The notes under the pieces are model-generated. The model was not told where the DNA came from. It saw only the letters and a program-made list of their open reading frames with translations, and did no database searches. From positions 1-64,000 of the forward strand of contig JACMNL010000004.1 of assembly GCA_014378525.1 (NCBI GenBank): DNA of 64,000 nt, read 5' to 3'. Origin of the DNA: Bacteriovorax sp. (GTDB lineage Bacteria > Bdellovibrionota > Bacteriovoracia > Bacteriovoracales > Bacteriovoracaceae). Below, piece by piece: positions 26,260-35,871 of the stretch (positions are counted from its first letter, which is position 1; each line of letters opens with the position of its first letter). The translations under genes were made by a program, and so were the position numbers.

Positions 26260-27663
26260 TTATTTGTTTATCAGCTTTGAAACTCTGAAATTTAATACTG
26301 TTAAAATGACTACGATAAAAAAGATCAGCATTGAAACAGCAGCGGCCATCCCAAAATTTTGTCCCTGCGCCCCTTCAAAGGCCAGTCGGTACGTATAGGA
26401 AATTAAAATATCCGTTTCCCCGATCGGTGCACTCACATTGGGTATAACCGGGCCACCACCTGTAAGCAGATAGATTCCGACAAAGTTATTCATGTTAAAA
26501 GCGAAGGATCCGATTAAAAGCGGAACCATTGCTCTTAACACCAGCGGGAAAGTTAAAAATCTGAAATTCTGAAACTTCGTCGCACCTTCAAGTGAAGACG
26601 CTTCGTAAATTGATTTTGGAATCGACTGGATAATCCCGGTGATCACCAGGAGCATGTAAGGAAATCCCAGCCACAGGTTGACCATAAGAACGCTGACTTT
26701 CGCCCACATTTTATTTTCAAGCCATGGAACCGGACTGATCGTCAAAGCATTCAGCCATGTATTGATTTCTCCGAAGTCTTTATTCAACATCCCTTTGAAA
26801 ATTAAAACTGAAATGAAAAAAGGAATTGAATAAGGAATGATGAAAACCATTCTATAGATAAATTTAGATTTTCCTTCAAGGTCATTTAAAACAACCGCAA
26901 GGAAAGCTCCGAGAGAAAAAGTCAGTAACACAGAAAGTGCCGCCCAAGTGAATGTCCACGTCAGTGACTTTAAGAAAACAAACTTTGTCGCCGGATCAAA
27001 AAAGAGTTCTTTATAATTTTTAAGACCGCTTAATGTAAAATAACCGGGACCAACACTCTCGCCAGCAAGCTTAAACTGGCCGTCCTCTTTATCCTCCGTT
27101 AAATCCTGGCCGGTGATGCTGTCTTTAAAAAGTCCGTCACCTAAACGGATATAACGAGGCTGGATTCTCGCCAGCATGTCAGAGCGGTAAAATGAATACT
27201 CGCCTAGAGCAGGATGAATGATTTTGAAATCAGGTTTAAGGTCTTCCATGTCCAGGACTTCTCCCTTCGATAGTTTAACGATTCCTTTTGGAAGAAGCAT
27301 TGTCGATCCAAGCTTCACAACTTTGTCGTCTTTTTTGAAATCACCTGAAAGATTATCTACGACTAAGAGAAAATCATTCTGGTTTTTATAAATTTCAAAA
27401 TTTAAAAGTTCAGAGTCTTTGACAATCATCTTTTCATTTTCAAAAAGAGTGATGACATCCTTTCGCTCAAGTAAATGTCCGGTCTTTAAATTTGTGAATG
27501 AAACGTACACACTGTACGAGATGGGAACTAAACTGAAGAGAACGAAAAGTACGATAGCGGGATAAAAAAACTTATAAGCGTCTTTCTTTTGAAGTCCGTA
27601 AACCCAGACTCCAACGAGAAGAAGAATCAGGCCTGAAATGATCAGTGCATAACTTAACCACAT
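26260..27663 (-). CDS. malF: maltodextrin ABC transporter permease MalF
   Basis: 467 residues. Two hydrophobic helices at the N-terminus (5-25, 33-55) are followed by a ~150-residue periplasmic insertion (about 60-215), as in MalF with its P2 loop. The transport core of six helices follows, with the EAA loop YEASSLEGATKFQNFRFLTFP near residue 350. It forms the channel with MalG and contacts MalE through the large loop. Its ATG lies 10 nt inside the malQ 3' end, so it is translationally coupled to malQ. Confidence 0.9.
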   Translation of the reverse strand: MWLSYALIISGLILLLVGVWVYGLQKKDAYKFFYPAIVLFVLFSLVPISYSVYVSFTNLKTGHLLERKDVITLFENEKMIVKDSELLNFEIYKNQNDFLLVVDNLSGDFKKDDKVVKLGSTMLLPKGIVKLSKGEVLDMEDLKPDFKIIHPALGEYSFYRSDMLARIQPRYIRLGDGLFKDSITGQDLTEDKEDGQFKLAGESVGPGYFTLSGLKNYKELFFDPATKFVFLKSLTWTFTWAALSVLLTFSLGAFLAVVLNDLEGKSKFIYRMVFIIPYSIPFFISVLIFKGMLNKDFGEINTWLNALTISPVPWLENKMWAKVSVLMVNLWLGFPYMLLVITGIIQSIPKSIYEASSLEGATKFQNFRFLTFPLVLRAMVPLLIGSFAFNMNNFVGIYLLTGGGPVIPNVSAPIGETDILISYTYRLAFEGAQGQNFGMAAAVSMLIFFIVVILTVLNFRVSKLINK

Positions 27664-29126
27664 GTGGACCTCAATAATTCTGATCTTTGTGACTCAACTG
27701 TTAAGTCAGCAAGCTTGTGCCATTTGATGGCCTTCAGGTCTTTGAAGTTCATTTTCCATGTCCAGTTAGTATCAGCAACTGTTCCTGGATAATTAAAACG
27801 AGCTTCTGTTCCAAGACCAAGAAGATCCTGAATCTGAACCAGAACAATTTTTGCAGGTGTATGGTAAAGAATTTTTAAGAAGTCCCACTGTCCAGGGCCA
27901 TCAAGTTTTAATTCATTATCAACTTCTTGCCTTTCAACAGGAGTTAAACTTTTATACCAGCCCATCAGAGTGTCACAGTCGTGAGTCCCTGAGTAAGCGA
28001 CAGAATTATAAGTATAGTTTTCAAGTTTATGTGGATTCGATGAATCTCCCATGAGAAATTCAAAAACTTTCATTCCTGGAAAATTAAACTGATCGCGAAG
28101 TTCGTAAACATCCTGAGTGATGTAACCTAAGTCTTCCGCAATCACTTCAGGATAATCGTGAAGATGATTAAACAGATCTGCACCCGGTCCAGGATACCAT
28201 TTCCCACCGGAAGCATCAGGAGCTGTGACTTCTGAAATCCATGTTGCGCAAAAACCTCTGAAGTGATCGATTCTGATCACATCAAAATATCTTTTTAAAA
28301 AACTTAATCTTTCGTTCCACCATTTGTATTCGGTTTTCTTCTGGAATTCCCAATCGTAAATCGGAGTTCCCCACTTTTGTCCTGTGGCCGAAAATCCGTC
28401 CGGAGCTGCACCTGTTTCATATTCCATCGCGAGAGTTTCTTTGTTCAGAAAAAACTGCGATGGGTCTTTCCAGACATCCATACTATGGTAAGAAACGAAA
28501 ATAGGAAGATCACCGACAAGCTTTACACCTTTTGAGTTGGCGTATTTTTTTAAGTCAGCAAGCTGAGTGAAACAAATATACTGAGAAAATAAATGAAACT
28601 CATAACGTGTTCTTTCATCCGGAAACATTAAAGCTTCAGCATCTTTAAACGCCGGCCATTTGGTCCAGTCATATCCACGTGTTTCTTTCAATGTTCTGAA
28701 AAGGCAGTATGGCTTTATCCACGCTGATTCAGTTTCCAAAAATTTTTCGTACTTTTCGTTCGGAGTAAATTTTTTATAAGCGATCTCAAGCATTTTCAGT
28801 TTGTTTTCCTGGATTTTTTTGAAATCAACTTTTTCTGAATTAAAAATGAAACTATTAAATTCCTGCGACTCAAAACCAAACTCTTTGATTAAGAGTTCTG
28901 GCGAGACGTAATAGTCGGCCGAACCAAAAGCTGAATCAGTCGCATAAGGACAACCTGTATCACTGGTATTTCCAATTGGAAGGATCTGCCAGTAGTACTG
29001 GTGAGACTCACATAGATGATCGATAAATTCGTACGCAACGGGGCCAAAGTCTCCTACACCGTAAGATGTTGGAAGACTTGTAATGTGACAAAGAATGCCG
29101 GAGTACCTGGGACCAGTCAGTTCCAT
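27654..29126 (-). CDS. malQ: 4-alpha-glucanotransferase (amylomaltase, GH77)
   Basis: 490 residues from the ATG at 29126, which overlaps the glgP stop as TAATG. The N-terminus RYSGILCHITSLPTSYGVGDFG is typical of amylomaltase. The three catalytic acids are in VIRIDHFRGF (~285), AEDLGY (~330) and SGTHDCDT (~380). The enzyme moves glucan chains between maltodextrins and frees glucose; it makes longer chains for GlgP. It lies in the chain glgP-malQ-malF-malG with overlapping or near-overlapping genes. Confidence 0.93.
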   Translation of the reverse strand: MELTGPRYSGILCHITSLPTSYGVGDFGPVAYEFIDHLCESHQYYWQILPIGNTSDTGCPYATDSAFGSADYYVSPELLIKEFGFESQEFNSFIFNSEKVDFKKIQENKLKMLEIAYKKFTPNEKYEKFLETESAWIKPYCLFRTLKETRGYDWTKWPAFKDAEALMFPDERTRYEFHLFSQYICFTQLADLKKYANSKGVKLVGDLPIFVSYHSMDVWKDPSQFFLNKETLAMEYETGAAPDGFSATGQKWGTPIYDWEFQKKTEYKWWNERLSFLKRYFDVIRIDHFRGFCATWISEVTAPDASGGKWYPGPGADLFNHLHDYPEVIAEDLGYITQDVYELRDQFNFPGMKVFEFLMGDSSNPHKLENYTYNSVAYSGTHDCDTLMGWYKSLTPVERQEVDNELKLDGPGQWDFLKILYHTPAKIVLVQIQDLLGLGTEARFNYPGTVADTNWTWKMNFKDLKAIKWHKLADLTVESQRSELLRSTCG

Positions 29127-31720
29127 TAGTACCACATCATATGGCCGTACTCGAATGGATGCGCCAGGAAGTTATCATGGCCATACACTCTGAAGCGCAG
29201 CTTTTTAGTTTTTGAATCGGCCGATTTGAATTTTAATTCAAAGTGTCCGACTCCATCTTCAAGTGGCCCTTTAATAGTAAATTTTTGAGATTCAATCTTA
29301 TCTGTTTTAGAGGAAGCAATAACAGCTTCAATCACAACAGTCTGAGGATTGATGTCTCCTAGGTATAGACCTAAGTGAATATGTGCTTCGGCCGTTTCAA
29401 ACGGTCTTCCCGGAAGAGTGTACTCAGCTGGGTATTCAACGTGATGAAGTGGTGACTTGAAACTTTTTTCAAAGTTAGAAGGAACTTCAACATTATTTCC
29501 GTCAAAGTGAACATAAGAGAAATACATCGTCTTCCAGTTCATTTTGAAATAACGACGGTTATCAACATAAGTTTTAATCAGGTCAGGGTTCTTGTTGAAC
29601 TTCTCACCGTATTTAATCGCTTCGCTGTAAAACTTAGTCATATAGTCCTGAACCATACGATGAGTTGAGTAACGTGAAATATTTGTAATGAAAGAAACTT
29701 TTGCTTTTTCAATCCACGCTGCTGAAGAACCGTTCTCACCTTTTGCCTTATCAGCATAATAAAGTGGAAGGATCGTCTGCTCTAGAGTGTTGTAGAAGTC
29801 CTGAGCATCTTCTAAATCCTGAACATCGTCATTGGCGAAGTCTTTTTCTTCACCGATCGCCCAACCATTGTTTCCATCGAATGCTTCTCTCCACCATCCA
29901 TCAAGAACAGAGAAGTTCAGACCGAAGTTTATAGGCACTTTCTGTCCTGACGTACCAGATGCTTCCATCGGACGACGTGGATTGTTTAACCATACGTCTA
30001 CACCGGCAACCATGTGACGTGAAATGTTCATATCGTAGTTCTCAAGGATAATAATTTTTCCCTTAAACTGAGGCATACGTGAGAATTTATAAATGTCCTG
30101 AATATATTTCTGTCCCGGGATATCTGCAGGGTGAGCTTTACCCGAAAATACGAAAGCAACAGGACGGTCTTTGTTATTAACAAGGGCCTCAAGTTTTTTC
30201 ATGTCTTTGAAAATCAAAGTTGCACGTTTGTAAGTAGCGAAACGTCTTGCAAAACCAATAACTAAAGTTTTGTCATCAAGGTATGTATCAACAGCATCGA
30301 TTTCTGATTGCGGCTCTTTGTTCGCTGTTAATTGTTTTTTCAATTGCGTGCGCACAAGGTTAATCATCTTTGATTTCAATTCGATTTTCGTCGCTCTGAT
30401 ATCTGTATTGGCAACGTCACCGATTTTTTTCCAGTAGTCGTGGTTTGCCAGTTCATCTTCCCACTTGTCCCCGATTGTCTTCGTTAAAAGATTTTTCGTT
30501 TCAAGTGCCATCCACGTCTGAACGTGAACACCGTTAGTGATGAATGTCATCGGGTTTTCCACTTCAGGAACATTTGGCCATGAATCGCGCCACATTTTCT
30601 GCGCGATCTTTCCATGAAGTTCAGATACACCGTTATAAAATCTTGCAACGTTGATTGCAAAAACTGTTAATGAGAAAAATTTGTAATCAGATTTTTCAGG
30701 AACAAGTCCCAGTTCAATAAAACGTCTCCAGGAGATATCGAATCCCTTGATCATCTTGTAGAAATATTTGTGCATAAGAGGAAGACTGAACGCTTCGTTA
30801 CCTGCTGGTACCGGAGTGTGGGTCGTGAATAGACAGTTAGCTGAAACAACAACTTTAGCTTCTTCGAAGTTAAGTTTCTTTTCTTTCATTGTATTTTTAA
30901 TTCGCTCAAGCTGAAAGAATCCAGAGTGGCCTTCGTTCATGTGGAAAGCCGTTGGTTCGATTTCCAGAGCTTTTAAAAGTTTTACTCCACCGATACCAAG
31001 GATAACTTCCTGAGAAATTCTCATCTCTCTGTCGCCACCGTAAAGTTTTGCAGTTAACAGGCGGTCTGATTCAGAGTTGTCCGGGTGGTTAGAACAAAGA
31101 AGGTATAATTCACTTGTACCAACCTGTGCTTTCCATGCCTGAACTTTAATTGTTCTATCTGCAAGTTCAAGTGGGAAAACGATTTTCTGTCCGTTTTTAT
31201 CCTGAACTTCTGTTAACGAAAGATTGTCCGGAGAAAATTTTCCGTACAGGTCAACCTGCTGTCCGTCTTCGTTAATTCTTTGAGTGAAATATCCATTTGA
31301 ATAAAATAATCCAATGAATAGTAATGGAATTCCTAAATCAGATGCAGACTTAACATGGTCACCTGAAAGAACACCAAGACCACCAGAATAAATTGGTAGT
31401 GCTTCGTGAATCCCGTATTCAGCTGAGAAGTATGCGATCGGTCCCTTTAAATCAGGAAATGTCTTAGCGTACCATGTGGCTCCGACAATTTTTCTGTTTA
31501 AATATGTTTGAAGTTTTGTGTGAAGGGCATTGATTGTATTTTTTGTGTCTTCGTTTTTTAAAAGCTCTGCAATGTTTGCAGTATTTTTTAAAACGAGAAC
31601 CGGATTTCTTGTTTCAGTCCATACGTCATTGTTAATTGAAGAAAATAAATTCCAGACATCCTGATTCCAGCTCCACCAGTAATTGTAAGCTAAATCGTGT
31701 AATTGTTTTTCAGCGTTCAT
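29126..31720 (-). CDS. glgP: alpha-glucan (glycogen/maltodextrin) phosphorylase
   Basis: 864 residues. The N-terminal segment LHDLAYNYWWSWNQDVW is that of the long alpha-glucan phosphorylases with a DUF3417 head. The core contains AYFSAEYGIHEALPIYSGGLGVLSGDH in short pieces, FHMNEGHSGFF and, near residue 590, MEASGTSGQKVPINFG with the lysine that binds pyridoxal phosphate. It releases glucose-1-phosphate from glycogen or maltodextrin in the cytoplasm. A C-terminal beta-rich domain follows. It sits between the GH13 amylase (30-nt gap) and malQ (1-nt overlap). Confidence 0.93.
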   Translation of the reverse strand: MNAEKQLHDLAYNYWWSWNQDVWNLFSSINNDVWTETRNPVLVLKNTANIAELLKNEDTKNTINALHTKLQTYLNRKIVGATWYAKTFPDLKGPIAYFSAEYGIHEALPIYSGGLGVLSGDHVKSASDLGIPLLFIGLFYSNGYFTQRINEDGQQVDLYGKFSPDNLSLTEVQDKNGQKIVFPLELADRTIKVQAWKAQVGTSELYLLCSNHPDNSESDRLLTAKLYGGDREMRISQEVILGIGGVKLLKALEIEPTAFHMNEGHSGFFQLERIKNTMKEKKLNFEEAKVVVSANCLFTTHTPVPAGNEAFSLPLMHKYFYKMIKGFDISWRRFIELGLVPEKSDYKFFSLTVFAINVARFYNGVSELHGKIAQKMWRDSWPNVPEVENPMTFITNGVHVQTWMALETKNLLTKTIGDKWEDELANHDYWKKIGDVANTDIRATKIELKSKMINLVRTQLKKQLTANKEPQSEIDAVDTYLDDKTLVIGFARRFATYKRATLIFKDMKKLEALVNNKDRPVAFVFSGKAHPADIPGQKYIQDIYKFSRMPQFKGKIIILENYDMNISRHMVAGVDVWLNNPRRPMEASGTSGQKVPINFGLNFSVLDGWWREAFDGNNGWAIGEEKDFANDDVQDLEDAQDFYNTLEQTILPLYYADKAKGENGSSAAWIEKAKVSFITNISRYSTHRMVQDYMTKFYSEAIKYGEKFNKNPDLIKTYVDNRRYFKMNWKTMYFSYVHFDGNNVEVPSNFEKSFKSPLHHVEYPAEYTLPGRPFETAEAHIHLGLYLGDINPQTVVIEAVIASSKTDKIESQKFTIKGPLEDGVGHFELKFKSADSKTKKLRFRVYGHDNFLAHPFEYGHMMWY

Positions 31721-31750
31721 GATTCAAATCTCTCTGTATAATGTTTTTTC

Positions 31751-34609
31751 TTAAAGTTTTTCTAAACTATATGTATAAGTTCTTAAGTTAAATCTGATTA
31801 AGTATTTTCCAGGAGTGATATTGGCCTTCACATTAGCCGAATTAGGGACGTAAGTCAGGACGTCCTGCGCTCTTCCAGCGGAAAGTTTTGTATCAGGAGA
31901 TTTTCCTAAATCCACTTCCCAGTTTTGTGTCCCGAGTTTGAATTCTAAATTTGTTTTTGGAATATCTACACGGGCAATCAGTTCTTCGTTGTTTGCTGGA
32001 TTTGTTTTTAGCAGTGTACTGTCATTCGTCACCCAGTTAAGTGCGTCGGTTCTGAAATAAAGGGCCTGTTTCATTGTGGGAGCGTTCCCCGACTTGAACA
32101 TATAAAAGCCAGGACCTTTAAGTCTTAAAAGATTTTTTCTTCCACCAACATTGGCTATGATGTTCTGGTAAGTCTGGTCATTTCCACCGTACTTCGGGTC
32201 AGACGAGTTCATAACCTCTGTCCACCAGGTTTGAGAATTTCCCGGAAAGTCGACCCACATTCCACCATTGTCATTGTTAAAATTCCCGACCACCAGATAG
32301 GTTGCGTTCGGCAATCTAATTTCGTAGCTGAAAGTTTTAGCAATATTGTCGATTCTCACGTTCTGAGCGTCCTGAGAATTGATGGCCGGATTATCTTTTC
32401 TGAACTTGATCATGTCCTTGAAGAACTGCAGGTGTCCTTCAAAAAGTTTGGCGTCATCTTCCGTTGTGAAATTTAAAAGCGGGCCCTTTTTACCTTTTGC
32501 CAGATCCAGGTAGTACCAGGGCATGCGGTGAGAACGGACATATTTATTGATGTTCACATTCTTACTTGGAAATCTGTTTCCTTCAAGAGCATCAACATAG
32601 TCCCATTCGTTTTGTAAATTTAAGTCCTGTGCGATTTCTTCACCTTGATAAAAGAGTGTCGCGCCTGGCTTCGTAAAAAGTATTCCGTAAGAAAGTCTTG
32701 TGGCCGCGTGACTGAACTGATTATGAATTGTTCTGAACGGAATTTTTAAATCTCCTGGTTCCTCCAGTGGATTGACTCTCGAAAAAACATTATTCCCTTC
32801 CTGCTCTTCACTTTTATATTTGCTCACGATTCTGATTAAGGGATCTTTATTCCCAACGAAGTCATGGCTTCCTAAATAGTTTACCGTTCTTGCCGGGTCA
32901 CCGAAATTGTACCATACGCCAGGAGACATCTGGTGATCACTGAAACCTTGCATCGACTGTTGTAAAAAAGTTAAATCAAGTGATTTATTTGTCGCTGAGT
33001 AATCGTCGAACTCAAGTTCAAAAAAGTTTTTGAAACGGTCGTTCCACTGGGCATCGAAGCCTAATCCGTTTTCTGAAGTTGGATAAGTTACCCATACGTC
33101 ATTAGGAAGCTGCTCAGCTGAGTTATAAAATTTAGGCGATGTAACCTTGATTAAATATGTTAATTCCTGAAGGAAGCTGTAGCCGCCTTTAGTGCCGTTA
33201 AAAATTGAGTCCGTCATATCAAAACGGAATCCATCAAGATGGTATTCAGTGATTAAGTGTAAAAGAGAATCAGTGATCCACTTTCTAACCCACACACTCT
33301 CAAATCTAGGTTTTGGTCCCCATGGAGTGTCGCCAGAATAAAATTTTGAATTGTTGGTGATAGCGTTGATAGGCTCTCTCAACAAATTGTTGTTCACGTG
33401 ATTGATAACAACATCGAAGATAGCGCGCATCTTTGAACCGTGAAGTTCATCGACCAGTTTTTTCATATCCGGTTTTGTACCAAGTGTACTTTCAAGAATG
33501 ATTAATGAATCAAGAGCGTATCCCCAGGAAGCATTAAATCTGTTTTCCTGCACAGGAAGAAATTCAACAGCGTTGATCCCTACTTCATTCAGGTAAGGAA
33601 TTTTTGAAAGAACGTCTGTAAATTTTCCCTGGACGTAAGCACCGTCGATTTCTTTTGGATTGAACACCAACGGCCACAACTGATAGATGATCCAGTTGTT
33701 GTAATCAAGTGGACTCATGTTAGAAAAACTGCTGTCATTTTTCCAGACGTAATCATTATCTTTGGCAACGATCCCGCGTGGATTAATATACCCGTTAAAA
33801 CGTCCGCCCTTTGCATCGTACACAAGCTCTCTGGCCATCGGATCAATTTTCACCGGGCTGAAGGTTTTAAAATTTGCAACTTCAAGAGTTTCGTACTGAC
33901 CATTTTTAATAAATTGAAAATGGTATTTATCTTTTAGATTAGAAGTCTTTACGTATGCGTAGTGAAAACGACGTTCATCATTCACTGGAAATTCAGAAAA
34001 TAATTTTATTGGGTGAGCATCGTTGATGAACAGGTGAACTTCAGAAGATAACGGCTCCCAGATTTTATAATAAATTCCGCCGCCCACAACAGGAGTCGCA
34101 CCAAACGATCCAAGTTCTATCCATGAATCGATATTTGTATTCTGAGTTAAACGATAAAATGGAATCAGTGAGTTCGTAATGCCTTTGAAAAAATACGGAG
34201 CGCTGTTATCTGCTGGATCGATTTCAAGAACGTACTTAATTCCATTAATGGTTGAGAGACCGTGAGTTTCAACTTCGTACCAGCAGAAGTCTGCGCGATT
34301 AAGCCCATAAATCTGAGGAGCATTTGCCTGAGGGATGACACGAAAATTTCCGAGAGAGTTGTCTTTATTGGCACTTTTACTTTTTGCTGAATCTTTGAGG
34401 TTGATTGAAATTTTTCCGATCTGCTGACATGAATCCGATGAAACGCGGATGAGTTGTTTGAATCCATCGGAGTATAAAGTCAGATAATTTGCGCTGTCGT
34501 CGGTGTAGAAAGTCTGAGTCCAGTTATCCTTGAATGGAATTCCTGCATAAGCATTTCCCAATGTATTAACACATACAATTAAGCATAAAAATTTACTGAG
34601 AAACTTCAT
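31751..34609 (-). CDS. secreted GH13 alpha-amylase/pullulanase-type glycosidase
   Basis: 952 residues with signal peptide MKFLSKFLCLIVCVNTLGNAYA. The first ~290 residues are beta-rich and may hold carbohydrate-binding or CBM48-like domains. The GH13 barrel has AIFDVVINHVNNN, the nucleophile in DGFRFDMTD (~461), the acid/base in YNSAEQLP (~496) and the third acid in LGSHDFVGN (~580). The chain ends in two beta domains. It would cut external or periplasmic alpha-glucans into maltodextrins for LamB and MalE. The exact specificity (amylase, pullulanase or branching-like) cannot be settled by eye. AGGGAAA precedes the ATG. Confidence 0.85.
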   Translation of the reverse strand: MKFLSKFLCLIVCVNTLGNAYAGIPFKDNWTQTFYTDDSANYLTLYSDGFKQLIRVSSDSCQQIGKISINLKDSAKSKSANKDNSLGNFRVIPQANAPQIYGLNRADFCWYEVETHGLSTINGIKYVLEIDPADNSAPYFFKGITNSLIPFYRLTQNTNIDSWIELGSFGATPVVGGGIYYKIWEPLSSEVHLFINDAHPIKLFSEFPVNDERRFHYAYVKTSNLKDKYHFQFIKNGQYETLEVANFKTFSPVKIDPMARELVYDAKGGRFNGYINPRGIVAKDNDYVWKNDSSFSNMSPLDYNNWIIYQLWPLVFNPKEIDGAYVQGKFTDVLSKIPYLNEVGINAVEFLPVQENRFNASWGYALDSLIILESTLGTKPDMKKLVDELHGSKMRAIFDVVINHVNNNLLREPINAITNNSKFYSGDTPWGPKPRFESVWVRKWITDSLLHLITEYHLDGFRFDMTDSIFNGTKGGYSFLQELTYLIKVTSPKFYNSAEQLPNDVWVTYPTSENGLGFDAQWNDRFKNFFELEFDDYSATNKSLDLTFLQQSMQGFSDHQMSPGVWYNFGDPARTVNYLGSHDFVGNKDPLIRIVSKYKSEEQEGNNVFSRVNPLEEPGDLKIPFRTIHNQFSHAATRLSYGILFTKPGATLFYQGEEIAQDLNLQNEWDYVDALEGNRFPSKNVNINKYVRSHRMPWYYLDLAKGKKGPLLNFTTEDDAKLFEGHLQFFKDMIKFRKDNPAINSQDAQNVRIDNIAKTFSYEIRLPNATYLVVGNFNNDNGGMWVDFPGNSQTWWTEVMNSSDPKYGGNDQTYQNIIANVGGRKNLLRLKGPGFYMFKSGNAPTMKQALYFRTDALNWVTNDSTLLKTNPANNEELIARVDIPKTNLEFKLGTQNWEVDLGKSPDTKLSAGRAQDVLTYVPNSANVKANITPGKYLIRFNLRTYTYSLEKL

Positions 34610-34681
34610 CAGCTTTTCCCTAAAATAGAGATCATTAAAAGTCTCTTCTTATACGATGGATAAGTTTCTTTGAAAAATAAA

Positions 34682-34707
34682 TACCCTCGACTGTGGCCTA
34701 CCGGGTA
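34682..34707 (-). terminator. weak hairpin between malE and the GH13 gene
   Basis: TACCC (34682-34686) / GGGTA (34703-34707), loop of 16 nt, with T-rich DNA (TTTATTTTT) on the minus strand after it. It may reduce read-through from malE to the downstream genes, giving more binding protein than transporter. The stem is short, so confidence is low. Confidence 0.3.
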
Positions 34708-34713
34708 ATTTTT

Positions 34714-35871
34714 TTACTTTATCTGGTTAACTACAAGATTTAATGATTCTTTTGCGGGCATTTTTTGTTCCAAACTAAGGCTTAAGGCCTTCCCCATAGC
34801 GTTCCAGACAGAGGCCATCTGCGGGATGTTTGGCATAGCGACGCCGTTTTCAGCACTTCTCTTTAAAATGCCAACGGTTGTATCACTTTTGGATAAGGCG
34901 TCCAGAACATCAATTCTGGCCGGCGCACGGCCGTCGAATTTGTAAAAAGTCTGGATTCCTTTGTAGGATAATAAATATTTTTCAACAAATTCTTTTGCAC
35001 GAAGTTTATTTTTACTCGATCGTCTGATCATGAATCCGTGAACACCAACGAAAGGCCTGGCAATTTTTCCCTTGAATGTCGGAAGAACAGCAATGCCGTA
35101 GTTTACTTTCGCTTCGTTCAGATCCTTGATGGCCCATGGACCGTCGATCATGAACGCGAGGTGATCTGATTTAAAATTTTCGAAAGCAATTCCTCTGTCA
35201 GTTGATGAAGGAATAATTCCTTTGGTATTTAATCTTTGTAAAAATGTCAGGCCGTCGATGAATCCTTGATGATTAATACCAATATCTTTGGCGTTCAATC
35301 CATTTTCATTTTCACCGAAGATATATCCGCCAGCTGCGTTCAATATCGGAAAGGAAAAGAAAAAAGTTTTAAAGTCATAGAGAAATCCGTACATTTTTGT
35401 TTTAGGATTTGTCATTTTTTCTGCAATCGTTTCAATTTCTTCGAAAGTTTCGGGAGCATTCTTCACTAAGTTTTTATTATAAAAAAGTGCGAGTGATTCT
35501 ACTGCGTACGGGTAACCATAAAGTCTGCCTTTGTATTTGAAAGCTTTTAAAGAAACGGGAAGAAAGTTTTTTGTCAACTCAGGCAATTCATCAAGTGGTT
35601 CAATCAGACCAGATTGGGCAAGCTCACCGCTCACATCATTGGCCCATAATAAAATATCGGGACCTTTACCAGTGAGAGATGCTGTTCTGAAAAGAGACGT
35701 TAGATCTTTGTTCAACACTTCCACGACGACTTTTGAATTGTACTCTTTTTCAAAGTCACCTTTGATTTCGTTGATTGCTTTTGCAGCCCCTTCATTGGAA
35801 GTCCAGATAAGAACATCACTTGCGAAGGCAGAATTTAATGTAAGCAGGATCAGGATAAGTAGATTACGCAT
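34714..35871 (-). CDS. malE: maltodextrin-binding protein of the ABC transporter
   Basis: 385 residues from the ATG at 35871. Signal peptide MRNLLILILLTLNSAFA; no lipobox, so it is a free periplasmic protein. It has the family-1 extracellular solute-binding layout: VLIWTSNEGAAKAINEI, GPDILLWANDVSGELAQSG, LYGYPYAVESLALFYNK, and FMIDGPWAIKD. These match MalE. It hands maltodextrin to MalF/MalG. The ATG lies within the 3' end of the upstream ROK gene (8-nt overlap), so the two are coupled. Confidence 0.9.
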   Translation of the reverse strand: MRNLLILILLTLNSAFASDVLIWTSNEGAAKAINEIKGDFEKEYNSKVVVEVLNKDLTSLFRTASLTGKGPDILLWANDVSGELAQSGLIEPLDELPELTKNFLPVSLKAFKYKGRLYGYPYAVESLALFYNKNLVKNAPETFEEIETIAEKMTNPKTKMYGFLYDFKTFFFSFPILNAAGGYIFGENENGLNAKDIGINHQGFIDGLTFLQRLNTKGIIPSSTDRGIAFENFKSDHLAFMIDGPWAIKDLNEAKVNYGIAVLPTFKGKIARPFVGVHGFMIRRSSKNKLRAKEFVEKYLLSYKGIQTFYKFDGRAPARIDVLDALSKSDTTVGILKRSAENGVAMPNIPQMASVWNAMGKALSLSLEQKMPAKESLNLVVNQIK

